Below are positions 9,481 through 20,072 of a stretch of 64,000 nt of DNA, piece by piece. The DNA is from Polytrichum commune (taxonomy: Eukaryota; Streptophyta; Polytrichopsida; Polytrichales; Polytrichaceae): positions 45,972,440-46,036,439 of the forward strand of contig OX485807.1 in the NCBI GenBank assembly GCA_950295325.1. The letters are read 5' to 3'. Numbering within the stretch: position 1 is the stretch's first letter; every line of letters starts with the position of its first letter. Under the pieces are notes generated by a model. That model was not told the origin of the DNA. It searched no databases and worked only from the letters and a program-made list of their open reading frames with translations. The position numbers were made by a program, and so were the translations under genes.

Positions 9481-12400
9481 GTAAATGCCCTTCCATTACA
9501 ATGCGCTCACTATTCAAGTTACTCTCAATTTATTAATTGCTTTGATTTGTTATTGTGCATGTTTGAAGTTGAACATGCATTTTTGGTGGTAAGGTATAAT
9601 ATTTTTTATTGACATATTTATATGTTGTACATATAGGTGTTTGATGGAATATTACTCAATAAACCAACGGTGGTTAGTCTCGAGAACAAGCTCGCAAGAG
9701 TGAAAGATCACCTCAGAGATGTGAATACCTTGGGTATTGTCGGTATGGGTGGAATAGGGAAGACCACATTGGCGAAGGCCGTATTTGATGATGTGAGGTC
9801 CACATATGATGCGTCATGCTTTGTCGGGCAATTAAAACGTAGGAGTCCACTTGATATTTTACGTGAAATTTTATCAAAATCTGGTTTGGACGAAGAAGCC
9901 CGGGATTTATTGCATGCGCACAAATTGATGGAAGAATTGTTGGGAATAAAAAAAGTCCTTTTGATCTTGGACGACATTAAGGATGATGCTCAAGTGGATG
10001 ATATTATACCAAAGGTCGTCTTAGATCGGAGCAAGGGCTCCACACTTATTATAACAACTCGTGATTGGGGTGCAATTAGAAATCGTGTGAGGGCAAGTGG
10101 CACAAAGTTTGATGTGAGCAAGTTAGGTGATGATGCAGCAAAAACTCTCTTCAACATTCATTCTTCTTGGGAAACATCTCATTTATCACCACAATTGAAT
10201 GATATACATGACATGATTGTTGAAGCTTGCAAGGGCTTGCCTTTGAGTTTGAAAGTGGTGGGGGCATATTTACGTGGAAAAGGAAAGTTGCGAAGTTGGG
10301 AACGCGCATTGCAAAGGATGAAAAGGGGAAGAAATTTGGACGGGGAGGATGATGAGATATGGAATACCTTGAGAGTAAGCTTCGATGATGGTTTAACTCA
10401 AGAAGAAAAAAATATGTTTTTGGACATAGCTTGCTTCTTCGGTGGAGATGTGTATCCTAGTGGCATGTCGAAAGAAAGAGCCCTACGCATATGGACCGAT
10501 AACAACATCCCTCCAATTTCCGCATTGGAGAATTTGGTCAATCGGGCATTGGTAACCATAGAAATTGATGATGACGGTGATGAAATTTTGCAAATGCACG
10601 ACCACCTATGTGCCATGGGACAAATGATTGCTGAGAAAGAATATGTCGGTACTCGAATTTGGAACGCAAACGGACTTACAAGTTGCTTGGTACTTTACTA
10701 ACATTGGCTATATTAGGACATTCTCTTATCTATTATAATTGCAAATGATCTCTTAAAAAATTTGGCTCGATGCAAACCCTTCAATTTAAAATGACATTTC
10801 GGGTGGATATTTGATAAAATGTTAGCATGTTATAGATGCTTAGCGGAAACTCATGTCATGTACTAATACTTAGAAAAATCTACACAAGTACAATATGCTA
10901 ATAATTTTATGTATTCTCAAAAACAGGATGTGGGAAAACTTCAAGGTTGTTTTTATTTTGGCGATGGAATAAGCCACATCCTATCTCAATATGGTGGTCT
11001 GAGCTATCTTCGCCTATTGAGATTTGACAGCAAAGACATGGAGATCTCAAATATCATCAACAACATACACTGCATTTGTTCATTTGCTGCACGCTCTTTC
11101 AACTTGAAATGTTTTATGATAGACATACCATCATATCCTTGGGGTGAGATGAGTTTGAGGACTTGTGAAGATCTATTAACAAATGCACATCTTTGGAAAC
11201 GTTTTGTAAAATTACAAGTATTGCAATTGCGAGGATGTTCATTCTTGAATCTAATACCGACGGAAATATTTTCAATCACCACTTTAATGGAAGTTGATAT
11301 ACAAGATTGTCAGAGATTGATAACGATACCGGAGGGATTGGGGAACTTGAGTTCTTTGACAACCCTTGATTTGAGGTGTTGTACGAGCTTGACAACGATA
11401 CCAGAAGGATTGGGGAACTTGATTTCTTTGACAATCTTGAATTTGCACGGGTGTGAGAGCTTGACAACGATACCTGAGGGATTGGGGAACTTAAGTTCTT
11501 TGACAACCCTTAATTTGAGGTATTGTACGACCTTGACAACGATACCGGAGGGATTGGGGAACTTGAGTTCTCTAACAACCCTTAATATGAGGTGTTGTAC
11601 AACCTTGACAACGATACCGGAGGGATTGGGGAACTTGACTTCTTTGACAACACTTGATTTGAGGTGTTGTACGACCTTGACAACGATACCGGAGGGATTG
11701 GGGAACTTGACTTCTTTGACAACCCTTCATTTGAGAGGGTGCACGAGCTTGACAACGATACCGGAGGGATTGGGGAACATAACTTCCTTGACAACCCTTA
11801 ATTTGAGAGGGTGCACGAGTTTGACAACGATACCCGAAGGATTGGGGAACTTGACTTCTTTGACAATCCTGAATTTGCACGGTTGTTCGAGCTTGACAAC
11901 GATACCGGAGGGATTGGGGAACTTAAGTTCTTTGACAACCCTTAATTTGAAGTACTGTACGACCTTGACAACAATACCGGAGGGATTGGGGAACTTGATT
12001 TCTTTGACAACCCTTAATATGAGGTGTTGTACGAGCTTGACAACGATACCGGAGGGATTGGGGAACTTGACTTCTTTGACAATCATGGATTTGCACAGGT
12101 GTGAGAGGTTGACAACGATATCTAAGGGATTGGGGAACTTGAGTTTTTTGACAACACTTGATCTGGAAGGGTGCGAGAGCTTGACAACAATACCAGATCA
12201 ATTGGGGAACTTGAGTTCTTTGACAACCCTTAATATGAGGTGTTGTAAGAGCTTGGCAACAATACCAGAGGGATTGGGGAACTTGACTTCTTTGACAATC
12301 CTGTATTTGCAGAGGTGTGAGAGTTTGACAACGATACCGGAGGGATTGGGGAACTTGACTTCTTTGACAACCCTTGATTTGAGGTGTTGTACGAGGTTGA

Positions 12401-15400
12401 CAACGATACCGGAGGGATTGCGGAACTTGACTTCTTTGACAACCTTTGATTTGAGGTGTTGTACGAGCTTGACAACGATACCGGAGGGATTGGGGAACTT
12501 GACTTCCTTGACAACCCTTAATTTGAGAGGGTGCACGAGCTTGACAATGATACCAGAGGGATTGGGGAACTTGAGTTCTTTGATAACCCTTAATATGAGG
12601 TGGTGTACAAACTTGACAACGATACCGAAGGGGTTGGGGAACTTGAGTTCCATGACAACCCTGGATTTGCACGGCTGTGCGAGCTTGACAACGATACCGG
12701 AGGGATTGGGGAACTTAAGTTCTTTGAAAACCCTTAATTTGTGGTACTGTACGACCTTGACAAGGATACCTGAGGGATTGGGAAACTTGAGTTCTTTGAC
12801 AACCCTTAATATGAGGTGTTGTACGAGCTTGAGAACAATACCGGAGGGATTGGGGAACTTGAGTTCTTTGACAACCCTTAATTTGAGATGGTGTACGAGC
12901 TTGACAACGATACCGGAGGGATTGGGGAACTTGAGTTCTTTGACAACACTTGATCTCGAAGGGTGTACACGCTTGACAACGATACCGGAGGGATTGACGA
13001 ACTTGAGTTCTTTGACAACCCTTGAATTGGACGGGTGTAAGAGCTTGACAACAATACCGGAGGGATTGGGGAACTTGACTTCCTTGACAACCCTAGATTT
13101 GAGAGGGTGCACGAGCTTGACAACGATACCGGAGGGATTGGGGATCTTGACTTCCTTGACAACCCTTAATTTGCTCGCGTGTGAGAGGTTGACAACGATA
13201 CCGGAGGGATTGGGGAACTTGACTTCTTTGACAATCCTGGATTTGCACGGGTGTCAGAGCTTGACAACAATACCAATGGGATCCAGGAACTTGACTTCTT
13301 TGACAACCATGGATTTGCACGGGTGTGAGAGCTTGACAACGATACATGAAGGATTGGGGAAATTGAGTTCTTTGACAACCATGTATTTGCAGTGGTGTGA
13401 GAGCTCGACAACGATATCGGAGGGATTGGGGAACTTGAGTTCTTTGACAACCTTTAATTTAAGGTATTGTACGAGCTTGACAACGATACCGGAGGAATTG
13501 GGGAATTTGACATCTTTAACAACCCTTAAGTTGAGGTGGTGTACGAACTTGACAACGATACCGGAGGGATTGGGGAACTTGAGTTCCTTGACAACCCTTC
13601 ATTTGAGGTGTTGTACGAGCTTGAGAACGATACCGGAGGGATTGGGGAACTTGATTTCTTTGACAATTTTGGACTTGCACGGGTGTGAGAGCTTGACAAC
13701 GATACCAGAGGGATTGGGGAACTTGAGTTCTTTGACAAAACTTGATCTAGAAGGGTGTACGCGCTTGACAACGATACCGGAGGGATTGGGGAACTTGAGT
13801 TCTTTGACAACACTTTATCTGGAAGGGTGTACATACTTGACAACGATACCCGAGGGATTGAGGAACTTGAGTTCTTTGACCACCCTTCAATTAGACGGGT
13901 GTAATAGCTTGACAATGATACCGGAGGGATCGGGGAACTTGACTTCCTTGACAACCTTGGATTTGCACGGGTGTGAGAGCTTGACAACAATACCGGAGGG
14001 ATTGGGGAATTTGACTTCTTTGACAACCTTTAATTTGAGGTGGTGTGAGAGCTTGACAAGGATACCGGAGGGGTTGGGGAACTTGACTTCTTTGACAACC
14101 CTTAATTTGAGGTGGTGTACAAGCTTGATAACGATACCGGAGGGATTGGGAAACTTGATTTCTTTGACAACACTTGATTTGAAAGGGTGTACGCGCTTGA
14201 CAACGATACCGGAAGGATTGGGGAACTTGAGTTTCTTGACAACACTTGATCTTGAAGGGTGTACACGCTTAACAACGATACCACAGGGATTGGGGAACTT
14301 GACTTCCTTGTCAACCCTTAATTTGCACGGGTGTGAGACGTTGACAACGATACCGGAGGGATCGGTGAACTTGAGTTCTTTGACAACCCTTAATACGAGG
14401 TGGTGTACGAACTTGACAACGATACCGGAGGGATTGGGGAACTTGAGTTCCTTGACAACCCTGGATTTGCACGGGTGTGAGAGCTTGACAACGATACCGG
14501 AGGGATTGGGGAACTTGAGTTCCTTGACAAGCTTGGATTTGCACGGGTGTGAGAGCTTGACAACGATACCGAAGGGATTGGGGAACTTGAGTTCTTTGAC
14601 AACCCTTAATTTGCACGAGTGTGAGAGCTTGACAACGATACCGGAGGGTTTGAAGAACTTGAGTTCCTTGAGAACCCTAGATTTGAGAGGGTGTACGAGC
14701 TTGACAACGATACCAGAGGGATTGGAGAACTTGATTTCTTTGACAACCCTAGATTTGAGAGAGTGCACGAGCTTGACAACGATACCGGAGGGATTGAGGA
14801 ACTTGACTTCCTTGACAACCCTTAATTTGCTCGGGTGTGAGAGGTTGACAACGATACCAGAGGGATTGGGGAACTTGACTTCTTTGACAATCCTGGATTT
14901 GCACGGGTGTGAGAGCTTGACAACAATGCCAATGGGATCCGAGAACTTGACTTCTTTGACAACCATGGATTTGCACGGGTGTGAGAGCTCGACAACAATA
15001 CAGGAAGGATTGGGGAAATTGAGTTCTTTGACAACCCTGTCTTTGCAGTGGTGTGAGAGCTCGACAACGATATCGGAGGGATTGGGGAACTTGAGTTCTT
15101 TGACAACCTTTAATTTAAGGTATTGTACGAGCTTGACAACAATACCGGCGGGATTAGGGAACTTGACGTCTTTGACAACCTTGAATTTGAGGTGGTGTAC
15201 AAGCTTGACAACGATACCGGAGGAATTGGGGAATTTGACATCTTTAACAACCCTTAATTTGAGGTGGTGTACGAACTTGACAACGATACCGGAGGGATTG
15301 GGGAACTTGAGTTCCTTGACAACCCTTGATTTGAGGTGTTGTACGAGCTTGAGAACGATATCGGAGGGATTGGGGAACTTGATTTCTTTGACAATTTTGG

Positions 15401-16557
15401 ACTTGCACGGGTGTGAGAGCTTGACAACGATACCGGAGGGATTGGGGAACTTGAGTTCTTTGACAAAACTTGATCTAGACGGGTGTACGCGCTTGACAAC
15501 GATACCGGAGGGATTGGGGAACTTGAGTTCTTTGACAACACTTGATCTGGAAGGGTGTACATGCTTGACAACGATACCCGAGGGATTGAGGAACTTGAGT
15601 TCTTTGACCACCCTTCAATTGGACGGGTGTAATAGCTTGACAATGATACCGGAGGGATCGGGGAACTTGACTTCCTTGACAACCTTGGATTTGCACGGGT
15701 GTGAGCGCTTGACAACGATACCGGAGGGATTGGGGAACTTGACTTCTTTGACAACCTTTAATTTGAGGTGGTGTGAGAGCTTGACAAGGATACCAGAGGG
15801 ATTGGGGAACTTGACTTCTTTGACAACCCTTAATTTGAGGTGGTGTACGAGCTTGACAACGGTACCGGAGGGATTGGGAAACTTGATTTCTTTGACAACA
15901 CTTGATTTGGAAGGGTGTACGCGCTTGACATCGATACCGGAAGGATTGGGGAACTTGAGTTCCTTGAAAACACTTGATCTTGAAGGGTGTACACGCTTGA
16001 CAACGATACCAGAGGGATTGGGGAACTTGAGTTTCTTGACAACCCTGGATTTGCACGGGTGTGAGAGGTTGACAACAATACCGGAGGGATCGGGGAACTT
16101 GAGTTCTTTGACAACCCTTATTATGAGGTGGTGTACGAACCTGACAACGATACCGGAGGGATTGGGGAACTTGAGTTCCTTGACAACCCTGGATTTGCAC
16201 GGGTGTGAGAGATTGACAACGATACCGGAGGAATTGGGGAACTTGAGTTCCTTGACAAGCCTGGATTTGCACGGGTGTGAGAGCTTGACAACGATACCGG
16301 AGGGATTGGGGAACTTGAGTTCTTTGACAACCCTTAATTTGCACGAGTGTGAGAGTTTGACAACGATACCGGAGGGATTGGGGAACTTGAGTTCCTTGAG
16401 AACCCTAGATTTGAGAGGGTGTACGAGCTTGACAACGATACCGGAGGGATTGGGGAACTTGATTTCTTTGACAACCCTAGATTTGAGAGGGTGCACGAGC
16501 TTGACAACGATACCGGAGGGATTAGGGAACTTGAGGTCTTTGAGAATCCTTTTGTAA
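7840..16557 (+). CDS. giant MLKL-like N-domain / kinase / NB-ARC / LRR immune receptor, left copy
   Basis: Predicted intracellular immune receptor of the PK-NBS-LRR class. Coding exons 7840-9480, 9637-10689 and 10927-16557 give about 2,774 aa; both introns are GT-AG and phase 0. I chose the ATG at 7840 because the right copy starts at the same Met (62,796) with an in-frame TGA just upstream. Order of parts: hydrophobic segment (residues ~13-31); helical region with C-x-S-x-DWCRATLFQLNNKEAF, resembling the plant MLKL HeLo/DUF1221 domain; kinase (GVGASGLVY loop from 240, Lys261, HLDLKPDN with Asp353, DYG at 383); NB-ARC (GMGGIGKTT with Lys589, LLILDD, GLPL, FLDIACFF, MHD at 867-869); 73 LRRs. 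Lack of Arg before the catalytic Asp makes it a non-RD kinase. Known: NB-ARC acts as a nucleotide switch and LRRs sense. Inferred: the N-domain/kinase is the signalling part. Confidence 0.88.
9481..9636 (+). other. intron 1, left receptor
   Basis: 156 bp from GTAAATGCCC to TATAG, phase 0, between the kinase exon and the NB-ARC exon. The open frame runs on into it for 44 codons before a stop, so reading through would end the protein right after the kinase. The right copy has a matching intron at 60,999-61,155 (157 bp). Confidence 0.85.
9637..10689 (+). other. exon 2: NB-ARC domain (left copy)
   Basis: 351 codons. Motifs in order: P-loop GMGGIGKTT (Lys589 of the whole protein), Walker B KKVLLILDD, RNBS-B STLIITTRDW, GLPLSLKVVG, RNBS-D-like FLDIACFF and MHD (867-869). 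FLDIACFF and an MHDH-type end resemble TIR-type plant NLRs more than CC-type ones. The right copy has the same length with about 25 amino-acid changes by my count and keeps all motifs, so both NB-ARC domains look under constraint. Confidence 0.9.
10690..10926 (+). other. intron 2, left receptor
   Basis: 237 bp, GTACTTTACT to AAACAG, phase 0, joining the NB-ARC exon to the LRR exon. The right copy has an intron of identical length (59,709-59,945), and the splice sites are conserved. Confidence 0.85.
11317..16545 (+). repeat. 73 tandem 24-residue LRR units in exact 72-bp phase (left copy)
   Basis: The first unit starts at Leu codon 11,317 (LITIPEGLGN) and the last at 16,501. The distance is 5,184 bp, exactly 72 x 72, so 73 unit starts with no net length change. 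The consensus is LTTIPEGLGNLSSLTTLxLxxC followed by two variable residues. Variation concentrates in the exposed positions after LxL (RG, HG, RW, EG, RC) and next to the Cys (TS, ES, TR, TN, TT). The pattern matches the plant NLR-type LRR (LxxLxxLxLxxCxxLxxIP). The near-identity of units implies recent expansion or homogenisation. Confidence 0.95.
13020..16545 (+). repeat. higher-order tandem duplication of ~23-24 LRR units
   Basis: Rare unit variants recur in the same order at a fixed distance. CCAATGGGATCC occurs at 13,273 and 14,929 (1,656 bp = 23 units). Further on, ACATACTTG at 13,831 pairs with ACATGCTTG at 15,559, the GGATCGG-type unit at 14,341 pairs with 16,069, and AGAACCCTAG at 14,671 pairs with 16,399 (all 1,728 bp = 24 units). 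The second block therefore gained one extra unit near 15,150-15,240. The left array roughly doubled its 3' half by a ~1.7-kb duplication. Confidence 0.88.
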
Positions 16558-16973
16558 AGTAACTAGAAATATTGAAGGATGATTGAATAGTCTAACAATA
16601 TGTCCCAGTGTGTGAGTAGAGGATGGTGGGAGTGTAGTCTAGGTTTTGGTTATGAATAAATCCAGGGTACCACTTAGAGAAGACTTTAAAGGTAACTTAT
16701 ACATCATCTTTGTGCTTCAAATAAGGTTTATTAGGGAATATACAAAGTTATTTCACTTTATTTTGGAATAAAATTAACAATTGGATCATGGGTAAGGGGA
16801 AAAAACTCTAAAAACCTCTCTATGTCAGTACATGCAATCGTATCAGTACATACAATCATGAGTCATTCACCTCATTTTAATATCCCAGACAATAGTATGG
16901 CAGTGAGTTCATTTTAATTAAACCAAATTCGGTGCACATGCCTAAACATAGCCATAGTCAATGATCTTGCATA
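16558..16973 (+). other. 3' flank of left receptor to the inner edge of the left arm
   Basis: Non-coding; matches 55,234-55,623 on the reverse strand. Presumably holds the 3' UTR and poly(A) site. The match to the right arm stops abruptly after CTTGCATA. Confidence 0.6.
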
Positions 16974-17429
16974 TGTAACTCATTTTTGTCTCTTTACCGA
17001 AGCCAATGACACTTTGGTGTAGTCAATAATCTTTTATTAATTAACCCTATTTAATGTAACTTGAATATACAATGATGTAATCTTTTCAAGATGGTTAGTC
17101 TTCTTTAGTTAGATTTGGTCTTAATTATATTGTCCGATGATAATATCTCTCCGTTGCTTGCCCTCACCACGCATCCCAATGAGTTGAAATGCACCTTCAA
17201 ACCCCTCGAAATGAGCTTTCTCACCGAAAGAAAGTTGGAATGCATTTTCAGCACATACATTTGGGCCACCCCCTTCCGAGGGAGCCTAAAAGTATCACAC
17301 AAGCCCTTCGGTGAAGGTGGCCTACACTTGCAAGTGCCCAAGCCGAACCCGGATGATAGGTGTATAACGTGAGTACTTAGATTTTAGGAGGGGAATTAAA
17401 TATGCGTTGTAGTACCTCCGGAGGTTGGA
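16974..17429 (+). repeat. dispersed element remnant, copy 1 (5' piece)
   Basis: The first ~170 bp (to about 17,149) are an inverted copy of about 52,221-52,395, with shared AAGCCAATGACACTTTGG. From about 17,270 the sequence GGGCCACCCCC to CCTCCGGAGG is a direct copy of 52,407-52,562. It is interrupted at 17,430 by a solo LTR and resumes at 19,460. Its parent family is unknown. A short minus-strand open frame here has no recognisable domain. Confidence 0.6.
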
Positions 17430-19459
17430 TGTGAGCCACAAACCCCCACCCCAATGCGTCATAGTCCGGGTGAGAGCCCATGGCTCACATACACCTCCTA
17501 AACTGTAATTCCCAATGCTCCCACCGATGACCCTTTAACACACCATTCTTATTCAATTGGTATAAGGTTACAAGTATTTAGGAATATTTTTCTCTCCCTT
17601 GAGGGCGATAAGCTCATACACTCTCCTTCCTAATCCCTCACTGTGAGCCCAACCCTCTACCCTTATGTTCGTCAGTATTTGAGTGCAGGCCCTGAGCTCA
17701 CGTGTTTTAATTCAATCCGTCTTCACCAATCAAATGTTACAATGCACCTTTTAATGGAGTTAAGGCGACAACATGCTTTATCATAACAAATAAGAACTTA
17801 CAATGGCATTTATAAATGCCTTGATCAACCCACTAGTCCCTAAACCACACATCTGACTAGCCTACCCCTTAACCAACTCACACCCCTAACTAACCCAGCG
17901 TTAAACCCAATGCTTGTTGTGACCTCCCATGACCAGCAGTTGGGCCCAATTGAAACCAGCTCCAACGGCATTCGTCCTCTGGAATCAGTTAGCTTCCGAC
18001 ACCGCAGGCCAGCGCCTTCTTCCCATTTTGTCGTCTCTGCAGCCCTCGAATGCTAAGCCCACTCCCTCAGTTGAGGCCCATTAGGCAGTTAGCAGCTACC
18101 CTGAAATGGAATCCATGTCGCATCCATCCTTCCTCGCAATGCTAGGCAAGCCTGCGCATTGGATCATTCGATTCATAAGTCCCGATCTTTCATGCACTCA
18201 CTCCTGGCCGCCAACTCATACATTCAATCGGGCAACGGCAGCAGCGGTTGGTCTAACCAAATGGTTGTGTGCGTGCGGTCGTGGTCAATGCCAGCAGATG
18301 GCATCCAACAATCCTCAACCCTTCTGAACCACCTACCACTACTCACATTGCCGCAACAGTGGTTGAATTCGATGTTGCTGGGCTCAACCAACTCCTCCCC
18401 CTGATGAATCTTGCTATGGCAGATGTGGCCAGGAAGAAGTGCGCCGCTTCTCCCGCATTAGCATAGCCCATGTCCCAGATGAATTGTAGTTGTCCTCTCC
18501 CGATCTTCTTCCTCACCTTCCTCCCTCTCTGCTTTCGCCCTGAAGTGCTTCCCTGCTTTTCTAAGCCTTCGGCAGCACAGATCGAACCAAATTCATGTGT
18601 CCCCAACTCAAAAAGCTCCAGTTATGGGCTTCAGAGCCCTCCGCACTTTTCAATCGGCAACCCACCTGCACCCTTACTACAATCTGTCCCCACACATTGC
18701 TTGAAAAACGATATTAAACATTATGGGACTTTAGGGTAATTTTGGGACTTTTGTGATGTAAGTCGGGAACTCATTGAGAACCCATTGGGAGCTTATTGGG
18801 AACTCACATGGAACATGCTGGGCAGAACACATGCGACACAAGTACTGTTTGATTCCAATGGTTGTTTGCATTAGCCATTTGGGTATCCAATGACATGCAG
18901 CCACTGGGGACCTTAGTGATGGGTCCCCACTAAGTGCCATAATGGTGAGACTCATAATCATAAATAAATGATCCTCTGCCATTCCGAATGTTTTCAGGGC
19001 TTCACCATTCTACGGCCTCTCCTCCCCTCGGAGCAACGTTTGCCGCCCTTGGCTAGCCCCCCTGCGCAGTGAGTCCAGGGAGAGAGAAAACCACCGAACC
19101 AAGCATTCCAGGGGAACCCCTCTCGGGACCCAGAAATCCCAGCTCACATCCACAATGGGAGAGAACCCCTTGCCCTTAATTGGACAGCACTTAGGCCTAA
19201 ACCGAATAATTTCCAAGCCTCAAATCCTTTGAACGACATTACCCACTCAATTTTAAGCCAATGCACTACTTTTAATTTAACCCCCTTCAACCATTCAACC
19301 TCGCCGTACCACCCTATCGCCTCAAAACAAGCTCACTCTCCCTAAATTTTAACACATCATTTTTTTTAATTGTTTTTGAATGTTTCATGTAAATCCAAAG
19401 CCTAAGGTTTTAATGATTTTAAGATTATGAACACATGTGGGCATGATTTTGGGCTCACA
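17430..19459 (+). mobile_element. solo LTR 1 of a TGTGAGCC...GGCTCACA family
   Basis: 2,030 bp starting TGTGAGCCACAAACCCCC and ending GGGCTCACA, flanked by perfect 5-bp duplications TTGGA (17,425-17,429 and 19,460-19,464). Near the start it has the family block ATAGTCCGGGTGAGAGCC followed by GGCTCACAT. The uninterrupted host sequence exists at 52,560-52,575, which proves insertion. No internal retrotransposon genes are attached, hence a solo LTR left by LTR-LTR recombination. The short open frames inside (about 18,100-18,740) have no recognisable domain. Confidence 0.88.
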
Positions 19460-19781
19460 TTGGACCTTAGTTTTTTACTATTGTGGCTCTAAACTCCACT
19501 AATCAATTTCATATCTAGTTCTAACTTAAACCTACAACTTGCTCTAAGCGCAGACGCATCAACCTTGGAACCAAGACAATCCTAACTTGTAAATTGAGAT
19601 GGCTCTGATACACACCAACCGGGTGTGACTCATACCACCCCTAGCTCATTGAACGGAATAACGACGATTTGATTGACCATTTAATTCTTTCTTATTTCTT
19701 TAGTTAGTCATATTTAATTTCCTAAGTAGGGGGACTTGGCCTAAGTCCCACCCTTTACACAAATTCCTTCTTATTTAATGA
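19460..19781 (+). repeat. dispersed element remnant, copy 1 (3' piece) with PBS-like site
   Basis: Continues the element split by solo LTR 1 and matches 52,566-52,880 in the same orientation. On the minus strand it contains GTATCAGAGCC (about 19,600-19,612), resembling the tRNA-iMet primer binding site TGGTATCAGAGCC of plant LTR retrotransposons. That suggests the sequence on its right is the end of a minus-strand LTR. It breaks off at the MITE fragment at 19,782. Confidence 0.5.
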
Positions 19782-20025
19782 CGGGTAGATCACTTAGTGC
19801 ATTTTAAAAACAACGAGCGGCATAATATAGAGAGGATTAAAATCATTTGAAATAAAAATTATAAAGGAATTCCAAATAATGAAGGGGCCATTAAATGTAG
19901 ACAATCCCATTATAAGTAAGTTAGATGGACATAAAACGTGGGCCATTATTTTTTTGTAAAATTAATATAGGGATTGAAGATAAGGATCCTAGAAGGTATG
20001 TTTAATATGATATGTAAATGGGTCA
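19782..20025 (-). mobile_element. truncated inverted copy of the hAT-like MITE
   Basis: Reverse complement of about 6,205-6,443. It begins with the inner part of the terminal repeat (CGGGTAGATCACTTAGTGC) and ends at the AAATGGGT equivalent. Only the right half of the element is kept, so it is a deletion derivative. It shows that the MITE family is dispersed and not unique to the left arm. Confidence 0.8.
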
Positions 20026-20072
20026 TCATTTTGTGAACCGCATGTTGTGTTTGTAAACACACGGACATTTTT

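Larger units (their letters stand above)
5386..16973 (+). repeat. left arm of a large inverted duplication
   Basis: This block matches, as reverse complement, 55,234-64,000. The match runs from CCCAGCGGTATGCAG near 5,390 (window end on the other side) through the receptor gene to GTCAATGATCTTGCATA near 16,973. The right arm reaches the window edge, so the true outer border is unseen. The arms differ by a MITE (5,893-6,444), a ~720-bp indel (about 7,075-7,795), LRR copy number, and roughly 5-7 % amino-acid differences in the receptor by my count. They are therefore an old duplication rather than an assembly echo. Confidence 0.9.

Noticed and set aside
11727-16496. Long minus-strand open frames over the left LRR array (up to 574 codons, repeats of KELKFPNPSGIVVKL)
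   Set aside because: They are the antisense of the 72-bp LRR unit. A repeat whose length is a multiple of three and which lacks a stop in one frame is open in that frame throughout. The sense strand has the splice sites, domain context and known LRR pattern.
18106-18740. Several overlapping open frames in GC-richer DNA
   Set aside because: They lie inside solo LTR 1; similar chance frames occur in the other LTRs (25,265-25,868; 44,106-45,129; 47,222-47,700), and none shows a known domain.
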